Below are positions 12,211 to 23,641 of a stretch of DNA of 64,000 nt, piece by piece. The translations under genes were made by a program, and so were the position numbers. The notes under the pieces were generated by a model that did not search any database, was not told the DNA's origin, and saw only the letters and a list, made by a program, of their open reading frames with translations. The stretch comes from Spinellus fusiger (Eukaryota; Mucoromycota; Mucoromycetes; Mucorales; Phycomycetaceae), in assembly GCA_025094145.1 (NCBI GenBank), contig JALLLS010000018.1, forward strand, positions 415,966 to 479,965, given 5' to 3'. Each line of letters begins with the position of its first letter. Positions within the stretch are counted from its first letter, which is position 1.

Positions 12211-13574
12211 CTAACAAGAGAAATCAGCCATTTGAATTTTGTAGGGACAATAATGACCGTCCATACACTTCAGACTACAATTACCTTTCTTAGCAAGACC
12301 AAAGCCCACTCGATGTCGTCCTACATCAAATACCTATCCACAACAGAATCCATTGAATTACAACACAATTGCAACACAGTTTCAGTAGAGTGTAAGTTTC
12401 AATGCAACACAACACAAACAGAATACACTCACCGTATAGTACTTCTTCATAAATACATTCCCAAGGATCCATGTATTAGCGGGTCCGGAAGCATGACCCG
12501 AAATACCCGAAAAGCAAACCAATGGATTATCTGTCACCTGCAACACATAATCTCTTGCACTAATCACCAAATCAAATCCAGAAAAGTGAAGGACAAGGGA
12601 AGGCAAATGATAATTGCATGGAAGTGACCATGTAGAATCTCCATTACTCACTGCACCAGGAATCATGCTGTGAAATAAATGAGCATCGTGCAGGGTTGTC
12701 ATTAGCAGGGTGGTTCCTACTCCAAGGTGAGGAAAACCAGAAGGACACTAGGGAGACATACCACTGTCAATGATGATTTTGCGTCTTCCACTATGGAAAG
12801 TATCAAAATCAAAGCTATGGAGTTTGATCATCCAGTACGCATCACTCACGACAGGTGCATAATGGACCTTGCCCTGAATAGAAGTAGTATCAATCCCACC
12901 AAAATCAATTTCACCCCATGTAGTTTGGGTATAGATGCCAAATACAGGCTCAAAGTGTTTCATCATCTTGTAAAATAAAGGTAGTTGTTTGGATTTACTA
13001 AGACCCATCAGCCCAAGACCAAATATGCCATCAAAGGGTGCCTCTGTAAATACAGGCGATAGGTGAGTAGCAGCTGCCACAGCACAACGGAATTCCAGAC
13101 CAGCGATGGACACTGTATCGTGGCCTAGAATTGCCTGTGTATAGCCTGTTCCATACCGAATATTAATGTGGGTATTGTTGGATGATGTGTAGGTAGAAGA
13201 GGCAGTTGTGTTAAAGTGGTGGTGATGGTAGCATGCAGGAGATGAGCAGTAAGAAGAAACAACCCATGAATCTGCACTCCCAGTATCAAATAAGACATTG
13301 AACTTCTGTGGTGGGCTGCCTATAGTAATGGCTCCATAGTAGCCTTTAGAGAGAGAGAGAGAATAAGAAAAATTGGATAAGAAACATACTGCAGCTTACC
13401 ACTTCCATGATAATAACTTGTCTGCTGCTGCTTATAGCCATGAAATGATCGAGAAAGAAGCGAAGATGAATGGAAAGAAGAAGTAGATGAGTGATGATAA
13501 AGTGATATCTTATGCATAGGTGCCATGCAGTGAACAGAAAGAACAAAGAAAGACAATAGGTAAAGAACAAGCAT
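12211..13574 (-). CDS. Secreted pepsin-like aspartic protease (A1 family)
   Basis: This is an endopeptidase of family A1, probably secreted. The start at 13574 gives a signal peptide (MLVLYLLSFFVLSVHC) and a short Ser/His/Tyr-rich propeptide. The first catalytic motif is VLFDTGSADSWVVSS. The body continues through YGTGYTQAILGHDTVSIAG and FDGIFGLGL, the family landmarks. The second catalytic Asp is in IIIDSGMSP, where DTGT/S is usual; the Asp and Gly are kept. The end reads TWILGNVFMKKYYT, then an intron from 12434 to about 12343, then VFDVGRHRVGFGLAKK, the classic pepsin C-terminus. The reading continues about 20 residues with several Cys to a TAG at 12211, unless a further intron starts at a GTAATTG site after LAKK. 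At least four exons. Confidence 0.85.
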
Positions 13575-14170
13575 CTTTAGTGTGTTCTCTACAACAAAAA
13601 ACACAACAAAAGAAAGAGATAGAAGGTAGACACTCTTTCTCTCTCTTCGACACATATTTTAGACTGGGATTAGTCTCGATTGAAAGACGTGAACTGAATC
13701 TGCTCCTAATACACCTAAACCACACCTCCAACGTAGCCTTTTTCTCTTCTTCAACCACCCTCTTTTCTTATAGGAGAAATACTAAACACATCCCATTCAC
13801 AGGCATGTTTCTACACTGTTCTGCATCTTCAAATACTAGCCAATGTCTCCTATAAGAGTGAACGTGTGGTATATAACGTGATGGATGTGCAATTGTGAAT
13901 ATAATTGTAGATATGTGTGATTCAGTGGTGGAGTGTGCTTGTGTAGGTGGAGTGTGCTTGTGAGTAAGTTAATGGACTAGAGAAAAGGGAAGGGCTAACA
14001 AAACAAGGTAGATGTGTTTGTGCGTAGAAAGGCCAATAAACACACACCATCTATCTTTCCTAATCATCCCCAACACCATAACGACTATTCATATATACAA
14101 GCCGTCCGTTAGTCAGTCATTGAACATACATCGATCGATACATATACATAACACCCCCTTCTAATGTTCC
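13575..14170. other. Intergenic region between the protease and SF3B6
   Basis: This holds the protease promoter and the SF3B6 3' flank. Tandem GGTGGAGTGTGCTTGTG-like units occur near 13925-13960. No coding region is supported; the + strand open frame at 13520-13855 is antisense to the protease 5' end. Confidence 0.5.
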
Positions 14171-14732
14171 TTACGTTTTCAATTCCTTGAGTTCTTCTTC
14201 CTTCTTGTGCAGATTCATCTTCTTTGTGACCTTGTTCTGTTGGTAATAAAGGACAATCAAGTAACGACCAAGAATATTGAAACCTTGGAGATGTTCACAT
14301 GCATTCTTTGCATCAAAAATGTCATCATACACAACAAAAGCTGTGCCTCTTGTATCCGTGGAGTTACCACTATCCAGAAGAATGTAAGAAAGAGTAGTTC
14401 TCTTGGCTATACTTACATTCTGATCTGGCGTACAGAACCATATTTTCCAAACACCTCATACATTTCCTCCGCAGTGATCTTGAAGGGAAGATTCCTATAG
14501 GCATAAGAGATAAGCTATCTGCCTGCCTGCCTGCCTGCCAACACGTATTCTTTTTTTTTTCTTTCTTTCTTTTTTGTTCATTCATTTGTTACCTTACAAA
14601 CAATACTCGGTTGACCTCTGGTGGAAGTCTTGCCTATACAAAAACAAAGGAGATCAGCCAATAGACTCCATGATACACATGAGCCTTCTTTATTTGGGCA
14701 CTTACACCACGTCCCTTGTTCGATGCACTCAT
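14171..14732 (-). CDS. SF3B6: Splicing factor 3B subunit 6 (p14)
   Basis: This is an RRM protein of the U2 snRNP SF3b complex that contacts the branch-point adenosine. My exons are 14732-14706 (27 nt), 14633-14593 (41 nt), an exon encoding [20 protein letters not shown] and VRQIR, and a last exon to TAA at 14171, for about 115 aa. The reading [17 protein letters not shown]-like motifs, then [20 protein letters not shown] and [11 protein letters not shown], matches human p14 almost residue for residue. It ends in a basic/acidic tail [12 protein letters not shown]. All three junctions keep phase. The C-terminus is about 10 residues shorter than the human protein. Confidence 0.95.
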
Positions 14733-15543
14733 ATCTAATCAAGTGGAGACCATGGCTCACTCTTTCTTCCCTTTTTGACTTGTGAGTGACTGCTGGTCTA
14801 CGTCAACACCGTCCCTTCAGAGTGAAGAGATACGATAATTTTTCATTTTTAAAACCTCGCCTCTTGTCCTGAGTTCAACCCTTAACAAAGGCAAAAAGAA
14901 GCAGTTTTGCTTGCTGTCTTGGGTGTGTACGGTCATAGAAAGAATAGGAGAATGAAGTAGGATGGAATGATGGATAGATAAAGACTATAAAGACTATAGT
15001 GATAGCAATGAGAGAATAAGAATAAAGAACAAGGAATCTCTGCTATAGAGTGTAGTTTATATACCCTGTATACCTTGTATTATATATGAAGAGATAGAAT
15101 AGTGTTATTAAATAACACATCATCGCTAATGATTCTATAGTATACTGTCTATTAGAACAGTACTGAATGATGAATGACATAAGCAATAGCAGTAACTGCT
15201 CTATAGATAAAGAAAGAGAATAGATCAAATACTCATAATACAGCCATTCACTTTGGAGATCTGTGCTTTAGGCCTTTAATACTTAATACTATCCCCTATT
15301 CATATATACCCTAGAAAATAACAAACTTCTCCTTTTGCTTTGTCTGTGCCAATTTAAAGACTTATTCACCTGATATGAACTATTCTTATAGACTCCCTTT
15401 TCTGCTCTTCACTCCTATATTTATAGAGTTCATTGGGTTGGACTTTTATTCTACGACACAAACGGAGTTGGCTTGTTTCTTTTGCATGATAACGTTGTGC
15501 ATTTCATCCTACTTTCTCACGCCTTTTTCTTCTTATTCAAACA
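14733..15543. other. Divergent intergenic region (SF3B6 / TTC36)
   Basis: This is the shared upstream region of two divergently transcribed genes. It is AT-rich with ATAGA-type short repeats. An open frame at 15043-15228 (-) has no domain and is rejected. I recognise no regulatory site with confidence. Confidence 0.5.
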
Positions 15544-16540
15544 ATGTCCAAAGTAACAGACGATGCTATTCTCGAACTTCTTTTCAATCCAGGCAAGTCT
15601 ATCTACAGGACTTGTTTAATAAAAGTACTTATCCAATAAGAACAGAGAGCCAGGGATTGTCACTGGATGCTATCTCAGAGACAATAGATTCTTCTGGTAA
15701 GTCTCTTTTTATCCAATACCAAATGTATCTTACATATCTTATGAATATATGTATGAATATATGTATGAATATATTTATGAATATATGTATGTATGCATAT
15801 AATAGTATCTCCCTTGGATCCCACACTTCTTGCCCAGTTAAAACAAATGGAAGAAGAAGCAGTGGCTAATGCTGAAAAGAACAATACGGACGCTGCTCTC
15901 TCTCTTCTCTCTGAATGCATTCGTATAGAACCCACCTATGCATCAGCCTATAACAACAGGTAAGTGGATCTCTCCCTTTTATTTTGCATTCTCTGCTGAT
16001 TAACAAGAGAATCAGAGCTCAAGTCTATCGTATGATGAACAAAGAGGATCTGGCATTGGAAGATCTGAACAAAGTCATAGAGATAGCACAGGACCAGCCC
16101 AAAGTCCTACGCCAAGTAAGTTTTCTATTTTTCTTTTTCTTTTTCTATTATTATTATTGTAGATACATAAGGATATGTGTTTCTTATTATCAGGCCTATA
16201 CACAACGAGCTATTCTTAAGCGCCACCAGGGAGATTTACAAGGATCCCAACAAGATTTTGCCAAGGGTAAGCTATAGTCATAGAAATGATGACTATATAA
16301 TCATGGCATCATCCCCTTTATTGACTCTTTCTTTTTTTTCTTTTTTTCTTTTTTTCTTTTTCTTCTTTCTATTTTATGTATATTATTCTATTTATGTTTC
16401 TCTGTTATTTAGGTGCAAGATACGGTAACCCCATTGCTCGCAACATTCTTGTGCAGGAGAATCCTTACGCCAAGATGTGCAATCAGGTCATGATGGAAGT
16501 AATGCGTCGGGAAATACCTTCCATGTCACAACAGCCTTAA
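15544..16540 (+). CDS. TTC36: Tetratricopeptide repeat protein 36 homologue
   Basis: This is a small TPR protein; the vertebrate relative TTC36/HBP21 is an Hsp70-binding co-chaperone-like factor. It starts MSKVTDDAILELLFNP at 15544. After an N-terminal intron and a second intron come LDPTLLAQLKQMEEEAVANA, then LLSECIRIEPTYASAYNNR, AQVYRMMNKEDLALEDLNKV and AYTQRAILKRHQGDLQGSQQ. This is the three-TPR pattern of TTC36. The C-terminus QENPYAKMCNQVMMEVMRRE is the family signature. Intron 1 is best read as GC-AG (CAG/GCAAGT at 15593 to AACAG at 15645). A GTCTAT donor two bases further in is an in-phase alternative. The TAA (16538-16540) overlaps the stop codon of the convergent RecQ gene. Confidence 0.85.
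15738..15800. repeat. ATGAATATATGT tandem repeat in a TTC36 intron
   Basis: Several near-identical 12-bp units of the type ATGAATATATGT lie inside the second TTC36 intron. Confidence 0.8.
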
Positions 16541-19068
16541 GCGTACTTTTTACAGATGGCAAGGAAGTGCGTTCCATAAAGATTGTACCTGTTGTCCTTC
16601 ATCTCTGTTGCTTTGATAAATGCAATGGTACTGGTTGGCGGGCAGATGGACTGGGGACTCCAGAGTAAGAAAAAGAAAAGAAAAGCAGGGCTTAGGTGGA
16701 CTTACTATTGTGTGGGCCATATCGTCTGTTAATAAAGTCGATGGTTTGCGTATTTTATGCTGGATCATGAGCTAGTATCGCTGGGATGAATAGAGTAGAA
16801 GGTTAGAATGGACTTACTTCTGCCCTGCGCTGGATGAGCTCGTTGTAGCATTGTTGTGCTTTTGTAGTAGGCAGAGAAGAGGAGGAAGAAGAGGAAGAAA
16901 GAGGAGTGGAGGTGGAGGGTTTGAAGAAGGAGGTCATAGTATGGGATGGGATGGATGTGGATGTAGATGTTTTGAGAGGCCTTGGTGTTTTGGTGGTGGT
17001 GGTGGTGGTGGTGGTGGTAGGTGGTGGAGAAGTGACAAGAGAACTAGCAGTAACAAACCCAGTGAATGCAGGGGTAGGTTGGTTCTGTAGTGTAGCCGTG
17101 CGTCCATTAGATAGGCTACTGGATAGGCTACTGGATAGGCTACTGGATGTACTGGTAGCGGCTACAGGAAAAGACGGTTTGGGTGTAGAAATGTGAAGAG
17201 TCACTCCCAAACTCCCTCTTTCTACTACTCTCGCCTTGGGTCCAATCTAGAAAACACTTATGTATCAATACACAATACACAAGGATAGCATTCTACCTTT
17301 AAGTAACCAGAACTGAACCCCATGGCATTGTATTCTGTCTTCTCAGTAAGAATCCCTTGCACTACCAAATGCTTCATGAATTTATCCGCTTCTACACGCG
17401 ACAGATGCTTTCCTGCCCCATAGCCCTCTGCCTCCCCATAGCCCTGGTCAATGAACTTCTTGGACTGTGATCCCCTTAGCATATCAACGGCCTGGATCAG
17501 CGTCACCCCTCCACTCTGGACAGATCGAACCAACTTGATGGTGTCCATAGCAAGGGCTGTCATGTCTTTGGCCACCGTAGACTGATGAGGTCTCTTTTGA
17601 CAATTATCACATGTCTGATGGCACTCTGAGGGAGAAAATGTCTCTGCAAAGTACTTTAAGATATGCTGCCGTCGACACACAGACGTCTCCTCACAATACT
17701 CGACCATGGCATTTAGTTTAGCCACCAGCCGCTCCTTCTGTGCTGCATTGCCACTGCCACTATCAATCAGGGCACGATGCACACTCGTGTCTTTATAGGA
17801 GTAATACAGTCGACATACAGCAGGACCTCCATCCCGCCCCGCTCTTCCTGTTTCCTGGTAGTAGCCTTCTATCGAACTAGGCATAGACGCATGCACTACA
17901 TAGCGCACCTCGCTCTTATCAATCCCCATCCCAAAGGCAATGGTGGCGACAATGACCTTGGTGGGTCCTGTTTTCCATCCCTTCTGCACCTGTGTCCGTT
18001 CTGATGCTGACATTTTGGCATGGTAATAGTCAGCAGCAATCCCTGCTGCTTGAAGACTGGCGGCGAGTGACTCTGTATGGCTTCTGGCAATGCAGTAGAC
18101 AATCCCAGACATCTCCTCTCTTCCCTCCTTAATAAACTCAAGAATGTCAGTGGCAATGGCACGCGGTGTTTTGGAGACCACTTGGTAGCTAAGACACACA
18201 ATGAGTTTTTTTTTTCTTTTTCCTTTTCTATTGAACTTGCCTTGACTTGCCTTAGGTTTTTGCGATTGAAGCTCTGTCGAAACACCTGACATCCTTGCAT
18301 CTGCAGTGATTTCAGCACATCGGCTTCTACAGCAGGTGTGGCAGTGGCTGTCAGTGCCATCAATGGGACCTGTGGGTAGGTGGTTCTGAGGGTGCTGAGG
18401 AGCTTATAATCAGGTCGAAAGTCATGCCCCCACTGAGAGACACAGTGGGCTTCATCAATGACAAAACGAGCGAGTTGGTGGCGTTGATGGAGGCGTCCCA
18501 AGGCCTGTTGGAGCTGTCTGGAGCGTTGGAGCAGCTCAGGTGTTACGTACAATAGACACATCATAAGAGGCTGGCGTTGGAGTTCGTCGTAAATCCATTG
18601 TTTATCTGTGCTGGAGGTTTGACTGTTCAGGAGCCCAGTAGGAACCCCCTTGTTGCAGACAAGATCCTCGGCCTGATCTTGCATAAGAGAGAGTAATGGA
18701 GACACTACCACATTGAGGCCTGGACAATAGCACTGTAGGACAGCAGGGAGTTGGTAGCAGAGACTCTTGCCTCCTCCTGTGGGCATAAGAACAAAGACGT
18801 CTCTGCCCTGGACTGCTGTCTCAATGATCTGTTCCTGGTGGGTGCGGAAGTGGGTCAGTCGAAACACTTGCGTGAGTGCCTTTGTGATGGTGCGAGTCCA
18901 TGGTGTAGAGGTGGGTGCAAGAGATAGGCTGTGGATTGGGTCGCTGAGGCCGGAGAAGGAAGGTGGACTAGGAGAAAGACAGATACGCTTGGCTTCTTGG
19001 CTGTCGGTGTCGTCATCCAGTGTCAGGTCCACAGTGAGGTAGTCCTGGTCTCTTTTGAGAGAAGCCAT
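16537..19068 (-). CDS. RecQ-family DNA helicase (BLM/Sgs1-like core with HRDC)
   Basis: This is a 3'-5' DNA helicase for recombination and replication repair. It starts MASLKRDQDYLTVDLTLDDD at 19068, with only about 80 residues before the helicase core. Motifs: a Q-motif-like FRTHQEQIIETAVQGRD, Walker A MPTGGGKSLCYQLP, DEAHCVSQWGHDFRPDY, LTATATP, YHAKMSASER, VATIAFGMGIDK and QETGRAGRDG. Then come zinc-binding Cys (VCRRQHILKYF, CHQTCDNC), an RQC region ending FSSGYLK, a Ser/Thr-rich linker, and an HRDC domain (QQCYNELIQRRAELMIQHKI to FIKATEMKDNRYNLYGTHFL). The HRDC spans three exons, with the stop at 16537. Intron 1 (18250-18189) must be GC-AG to join KNL-S-YQVVSK in phase. At about 770 aa it is roughly half of Sgs1/BLM and lacks their long N-terminus. 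Confidence 0.85.
17110..17147. repeat. 12-bp tandem repeat in the RecQ linker
   Basis: Three full copies of ATAGGCTACTGG lie in the coding strand of the RecQ Ser-rich linker, giving repeated SSSL units. The 12-bp period keeps the reading frame. Confidence 0.85.
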
Positions 19069-19167
19069 ACGTACACCACCAAATAAACAAAAGAGAGAAA
19101 GAAAGAAAAATAATGTGTAAACTAAAAAAAAAAGAAAGTGGACTATTTTATTCGCAGTAACATTATT

Positions 19168-19832
19168 TCACTCTGCATGAAGAGAGGTCAAGGCAGACAA
19201 AAGTGTCTCGGCTAAGAAAGCGTCCAATAGAGTATCAGCAAACACGCCCTGGTCATCAAACCAGTTGGAGATACTCTTTGTGACAGTGGCTTGGACTGTC
19301 TTATGGGCTGCAGTGTAAGTCAAGTCTACAGTGTACATGGGGCTGTACTGCTTCATTGTGGTTTTGACGGTCAACACACCCTGCAAGAGAGGAGAAGAAT
19401 GGGTGAGTGTACAGTCCTCTGGTTGTATAAAAGGGCATAAACAGATACAAAAGGGCATAACTTACCTTGGCATCCTTGCCAAGAAACAGAACTCCCTTTT
19501 GTACAAAGGTAGTGTAGCCCCACAACACACACTGCAGTAGCCAGAAGATGACGACACACACAAGAGTAAACGCCTTGGCTTCATTAAAACTGGACTTGTA
19601 TTCATTAAGAAAGGCAATACCAGCTACTGCACAGGACACGTAGCCTAGAAACAGCCGTACGTCCTCATGAGTGTGGACTTGCTTGTATCTCTGCTCTGCT
19701 CCAAAGAACTGTCTTGTAAGTGTTCTGTCCACCATAACACCACCCACTTACGCGTATAAGTTGGTCATCGAGAGTTATCTTGGCAGTAGTGCCGTCGTAT
19801 TTGTTAATATGCACTGGCTGTTGCTGGCTCAT
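19168..19832 (-). CDS. SPC2: Signal peptidase complex subunit 2
   Basis: This is a non-catalytic ER-membrane subunit of signal peptidase (Spc2/SPCS2). It starts MSQQQPVHINKYDGTTAK at 19832. It runs through LDDQLIR, then after an intron FFGAEQRYKQVHTHEDVRLF. Two adjacent hydrophobic hairpin segments follow (LGYVSCAVAGIAFL and FTLVCVVIFWLLQCVLWGY), as usual for the family. After a second intron comes a cytosolic C-terminal part (VKTTMKQYSPMYTVDLTY to ALTSLHAE). The protein is about 190 aa, near the family norm. The second intron is about 85 bp. The gene is in tandem with the SSH4-like gene, whose stop is about 180 bp upstream of this start. Confidence 0.85.
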
Positions 19833-20008
19833 AAGAAAGAGGGGATGGAGGAACAAGAGACGCATTCAAGGACAGTCTGTCGTGTCTGTTTTGTACAGTC
19901 ACACATCCCAAGGAAAAGAAAGAGAAAGAGAGCTTTGGTTTTATATGTATTTTTTTGAATTATCTTGAACTTTCACTATCAAGGGAGAATCTGGTTGGGT
20001 TCTATGTA

Positions 20009-21188
20009 CTAAGGTGAGGCATAAGGTGGTGGTTGGGGCACAGGATCCTCCATGGAAATAAGCAGTTGCTCTGTCTGTCCTTGTCCAGAGGCTAACAAGA
20101 CAGAGTCTCTTTCTACTCCATAAGCAGGTGGAGGGGCGCGTGTGCCTTGGGAAGGTGCCAATCCCCACTTCTTTACATTGGCTTCTACAAACACAAATCC
20201 CATTTGACCCAGATTCACATGGACTTGGCATGGACCATTGGCGCCTACAGTGGGAAATAGGTTCCAGCGCAGTCCAGTGTAGGCGTCTTCCAAGCGGCGT
20301 CCATTGCGGGTGAAGAAAAGAGTGCCTGTCCGTGGACGATAGCCTACTCCTACAACATCACCATGACTAAAGGGAAATCCGTAGGGCTTTCCATTGAAGG
20401 GAGAGCTAAAGTATTTGCAGCCATTACTAGAAAAATAGCCTACAGAATAGCGATTCCAGCCTAAGAGAAAGAAAGGTGAGTGAAAGTGGATAAGATTTCT
20501 CTCTCTACATCTCTCTTACTCTACATCTCTCTTACTCTAGATCTTTACCTGGCAATCGCCAACTGGGAAATGGCTTTGTGGCAACTCCAATAGAAACAGT
20601 TGTAGTGTCTGGCTTATCAAACATCTTGGCTTCCCAGTAATATACATCCTGTTGCTTTGGTAGGGGTAGATTGGTCTGTACGCAACATTCACCGTACAGG
20701 AATTGGATTTCAGTGCGACCAGCGACAAAACAATTGGTATCTGGCTCCCATTCAAACTCAAAGGCAGAGACTCCTTTCTCTTGTATGGAAAGAAACTGGG
20801 GTGCTGTGATATCTGTAGGGACACTGTCAGGTGGGTGGTGTTCTTGCCAGACTAACAGACAGTAGACAATAGACAATAGACAATAATAGACAATAATAGA
20901 CAATAATAGACAATAATAGACAATAATAGACAATAATAGACACAATATCAGTATTAGGTAGGTGGGTCATGACTCTCCTTTACCTTTGGCCCTCTCAAAA
21001 CTAAGGCGTGCGTCTTCTGGTAATGTAGCCACCATATCGTCTGATTCTAGAGGCCAGTCGTCAATATCAGCATCACCTGAGCCCAACGGTAGCTCAATGG
21101 GAGAACGAGTAAAGCATAAGAGAAGAACAATGACTATGAAAAAGACAACAATGCCAGTAATGAATATCCAAGCATAAGATATCAACAT
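20009..21188 (-). CDS. SSH4: SSH4/EAR1-like SPRY-domain Rsp5 adaptor
   Basis: This is a predicted adaptor that brings membrane cargo to the Rsp5/NEDD4-type ubiquitin ligase on endosomes or the vacuole. It starts at 21188 with a single N-terminal transmembrane segment (FITGIVVFFIVIVLLLCF), followed by an acidic stretch. A central SPRY domain includes VYYWEAKMFDKPDTTTVSIG, WNRYSVGYFSSNGCKYFSS and GDVVGVGYRPRTGTLFFTRN. The C-terminus carries two PY-type motifs, PPPAYG and QPPPYASP, the expected WW-domain ligands. Length is about 370 aa. The TM-SPRY-PY order is the yeast Ssh4/Ear1 architecture. An intron holds a 10-bp minisatellite. Confidence 0.8.
20862..20943. repeat. TAATAGACAA decamer minisatellite
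   Basis: Six perfect copies of a 10-bp unit (CAATAATAGA in register at 20881-20940), with degenerate copies just before, lie within an intron of the SSH4-like gene. Confidence 0.9.
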
Positions 21189-22663
21189 GGCTCTGTTGAA
21201 TGAGTATCAAGAGGATAGATGCAATAGGTGGCTTTTCTGTCTGTCTGTCTGTCTGTATTTTTGTCTGTAAGAAAATAGGCTGCAGTAGTGGGGGAGAAAG
21301 AGAAAATAATAATAAGGAGGCACAGGCGTAGGAAATGTGTGAGGAAGGGAAGAGAAGGGAGTTGGGTTTGTTGGTAAGTGCCTAAGCCTGCCAATTCGGG
21401 AATTCGGTCATTCAATAGCAGAGAAGAGAACGCAGTGCATTGGTCACATTACACTATCTGCTTGTCATGTCATGGGAGAAGATTGGAGGAGAGTTTTCTT
21501 CTCTTTATTTTGCTGTGAATCTAATATTGACGAAGTGATTGATAATAAACAATGGATCCAGTGAGGAGTTATAAGGAAGAACAGATGTCCTAGGAAAAGA
21601 GAGTAAGCACATATTCGTTCTGATAATAATTATCATTATAATTAATTATAATGAATTAGTTAATTAATTATTAAGTATTCAATGTTCACTTGCTACCTAA
21701 TATCTGTTATTCTGTTATACTAATATTACCTATTATTACCTATTATTACCTATTATTACCTATTATCTACTACCTATTAAAATATATATGATAAAAGTTA
21801 AAACTCATTCATCAATAAACCCTTTTCTATCTTATTAAACAGTAAAGTAGAAAATGGTCATAGCTGTCTTGTTTTTTTCGTTATTTTATTCCCTTGGTCT
21901 GTAGCTACAACTCAATTGCTGTTGGTTAGCCTAGAACATAACTGTAGAATGGAATATACACTGTGTCATTACACAAAGATCTCTATTACATTAAAAAACA
22001 CATTAGGGAACCATTAGGGAGACACCATAAAACTCATCCAATAATTTTGATCATTACATTTTTCACCAGTCAGATTATCTGCTAATTACACTATTTTTAA
22101 AGAGTGAACGGCTAATTTGTGAAAATACAGTATTCACCTTTAGAAGAAAGGAATGACTCAGAAAGTGAACATCAGTGTAAGATGTCTGACTGCAAATCAT
22201 AACTTAAAGCACAGACCTTTCTTTCGGGGTTATTAACTTTACGAATACTTGAGACACTCTGTTTTATATGTATTAACATATAGAAAAGGTTGCTGCTATT
22301 GCTTATACATTTAAAAACTCAATACTACTCTATACATTAAAATAAAGAATCAATGACTAGAACTGATCAGAAGCATATTGATTTTGTTTTTTTTATTGTA
22401 GTGTTTTCAAATGCCAATACTATATAGAAGCAGTTAATACTACAATATAGATAAGTAGGAAAGAGTTACATAATTTTAGAAGAAAGATATTCATATGAAA
22501 ACCCAAAGAAGATCATTTGAAAATTAACATTTCATCTCAGAACAATGAAATATCAACTCATAATGGCTTAGACTGAATTTGATGATCATATTCAAAGAGT
22601 TTTCTTAAACACTTGATATAACTACTTTAATAAAAATTAACTGCTAGATACACTACTAAAAAA

Positions 22664-22699
<36 letters not shown>

Positions 22700-23200
22700 A
22701 AAATATAGTAATACAATAGGTTATAAGGAATCCAAGTTGTATAAGAGAAAAACTGTAGAACTCGAAAAAAAAGTTATATACTTTGATTGTTCTGACAAGG
22801 CCATAGTACTGTCTTTTGATTTTCTTTTTATAGACTTTAAATATACTTATCTAAATACATTTTGCTGCTCTAGAATACAGTATTAGTAACATTCTAAATT
22901 AGTCACACCTTTGGTTGGCTCTATGCTGAGTATAACTTATCTCTTATAAGTATAGTCTATTAGACTATACTAAGTATGAATGATGTATGAGAAATAGTGC
23001 AACATGGTATCTATGTATGCTTTCTTTTGTTGTTGTATTGTTGAAGTACTATTCAATAAATAAGATAACTAAATTTTAAAGTAACTTTTAACATATTCTT
23101 TGAGATTTCAGTTGACTGGTATATTATAAGATACAATTATTTATTCATAATCACCTCTATGTTTTTTCCTGGTTAATGTTTAAAATATTGATTAGATGAG
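21189..23200. other. AT-rich gene-free region, left part of the desert
   Basis: No gene is supported. It contains CTGT repeats near 21236-21256, TTACCTATTA repeats near 21726-21775, and a TTA microsatellite at 22667-22697. Base composition is strongly AT, and the region leads into a transposon cluster. Confidence 0.6.
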
Positions 23201-23202
23201 TA

Positions 23203-23447
23203 TAGTTCAAAGTATTTTTATTTTTCGGGTGTGAGGTGCTATTCGCGCATTGGGCATATTAGCCACCCTATGAGAACTTTTGTGAAATAAATGAGAATAG
23301 ACATAGAAACACTTCAAATACGAAAGTGAAAAAAATCATGCAAATGAATGGGAAAAAGGACCGAGAAATACAAAACCTCAAATGAGGGAAAAATAATGAA
23401 AAATGAGAAATGATGGTAAAATAAGAATTATGAATAGACATCCAAAA
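23203..23447. repeat. Left long terminal inverted repeat
   Basis: This is the inverse of 26186-26426, with small indels. The outer about 75 bp are best conserved. The inner part keeps blocks such as ACTTCAAATAC and CCTCAAATGAGGG, the latter a short palindrome within the repeat. Confidence 0.75.
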
Positions 23448-23641
23448 GGCCATAAAGTCAGCAAGGAAACCAGGACACCAAAAAGATAACCATCATCCTG
23501 TGGCGATTTGAAATCCAACGAGAGATACTTAGAGCAACTCGGACAATTCTGAAAATAAATACAGTAACTACACTAGCAGCTTCTGGCTTTGCTAAACAAG
23601 TTGAGAATGGGTGGTAGAGGAAAGATGGGAAGTCATTGCTA

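Noticed and set aside
20862..20943. Regularly spaced repeats resembling an array
   Set aside because: Units are 10 bp with no spacers, and this is eukaryotic DNA; a minisatellite, not CRISPR.
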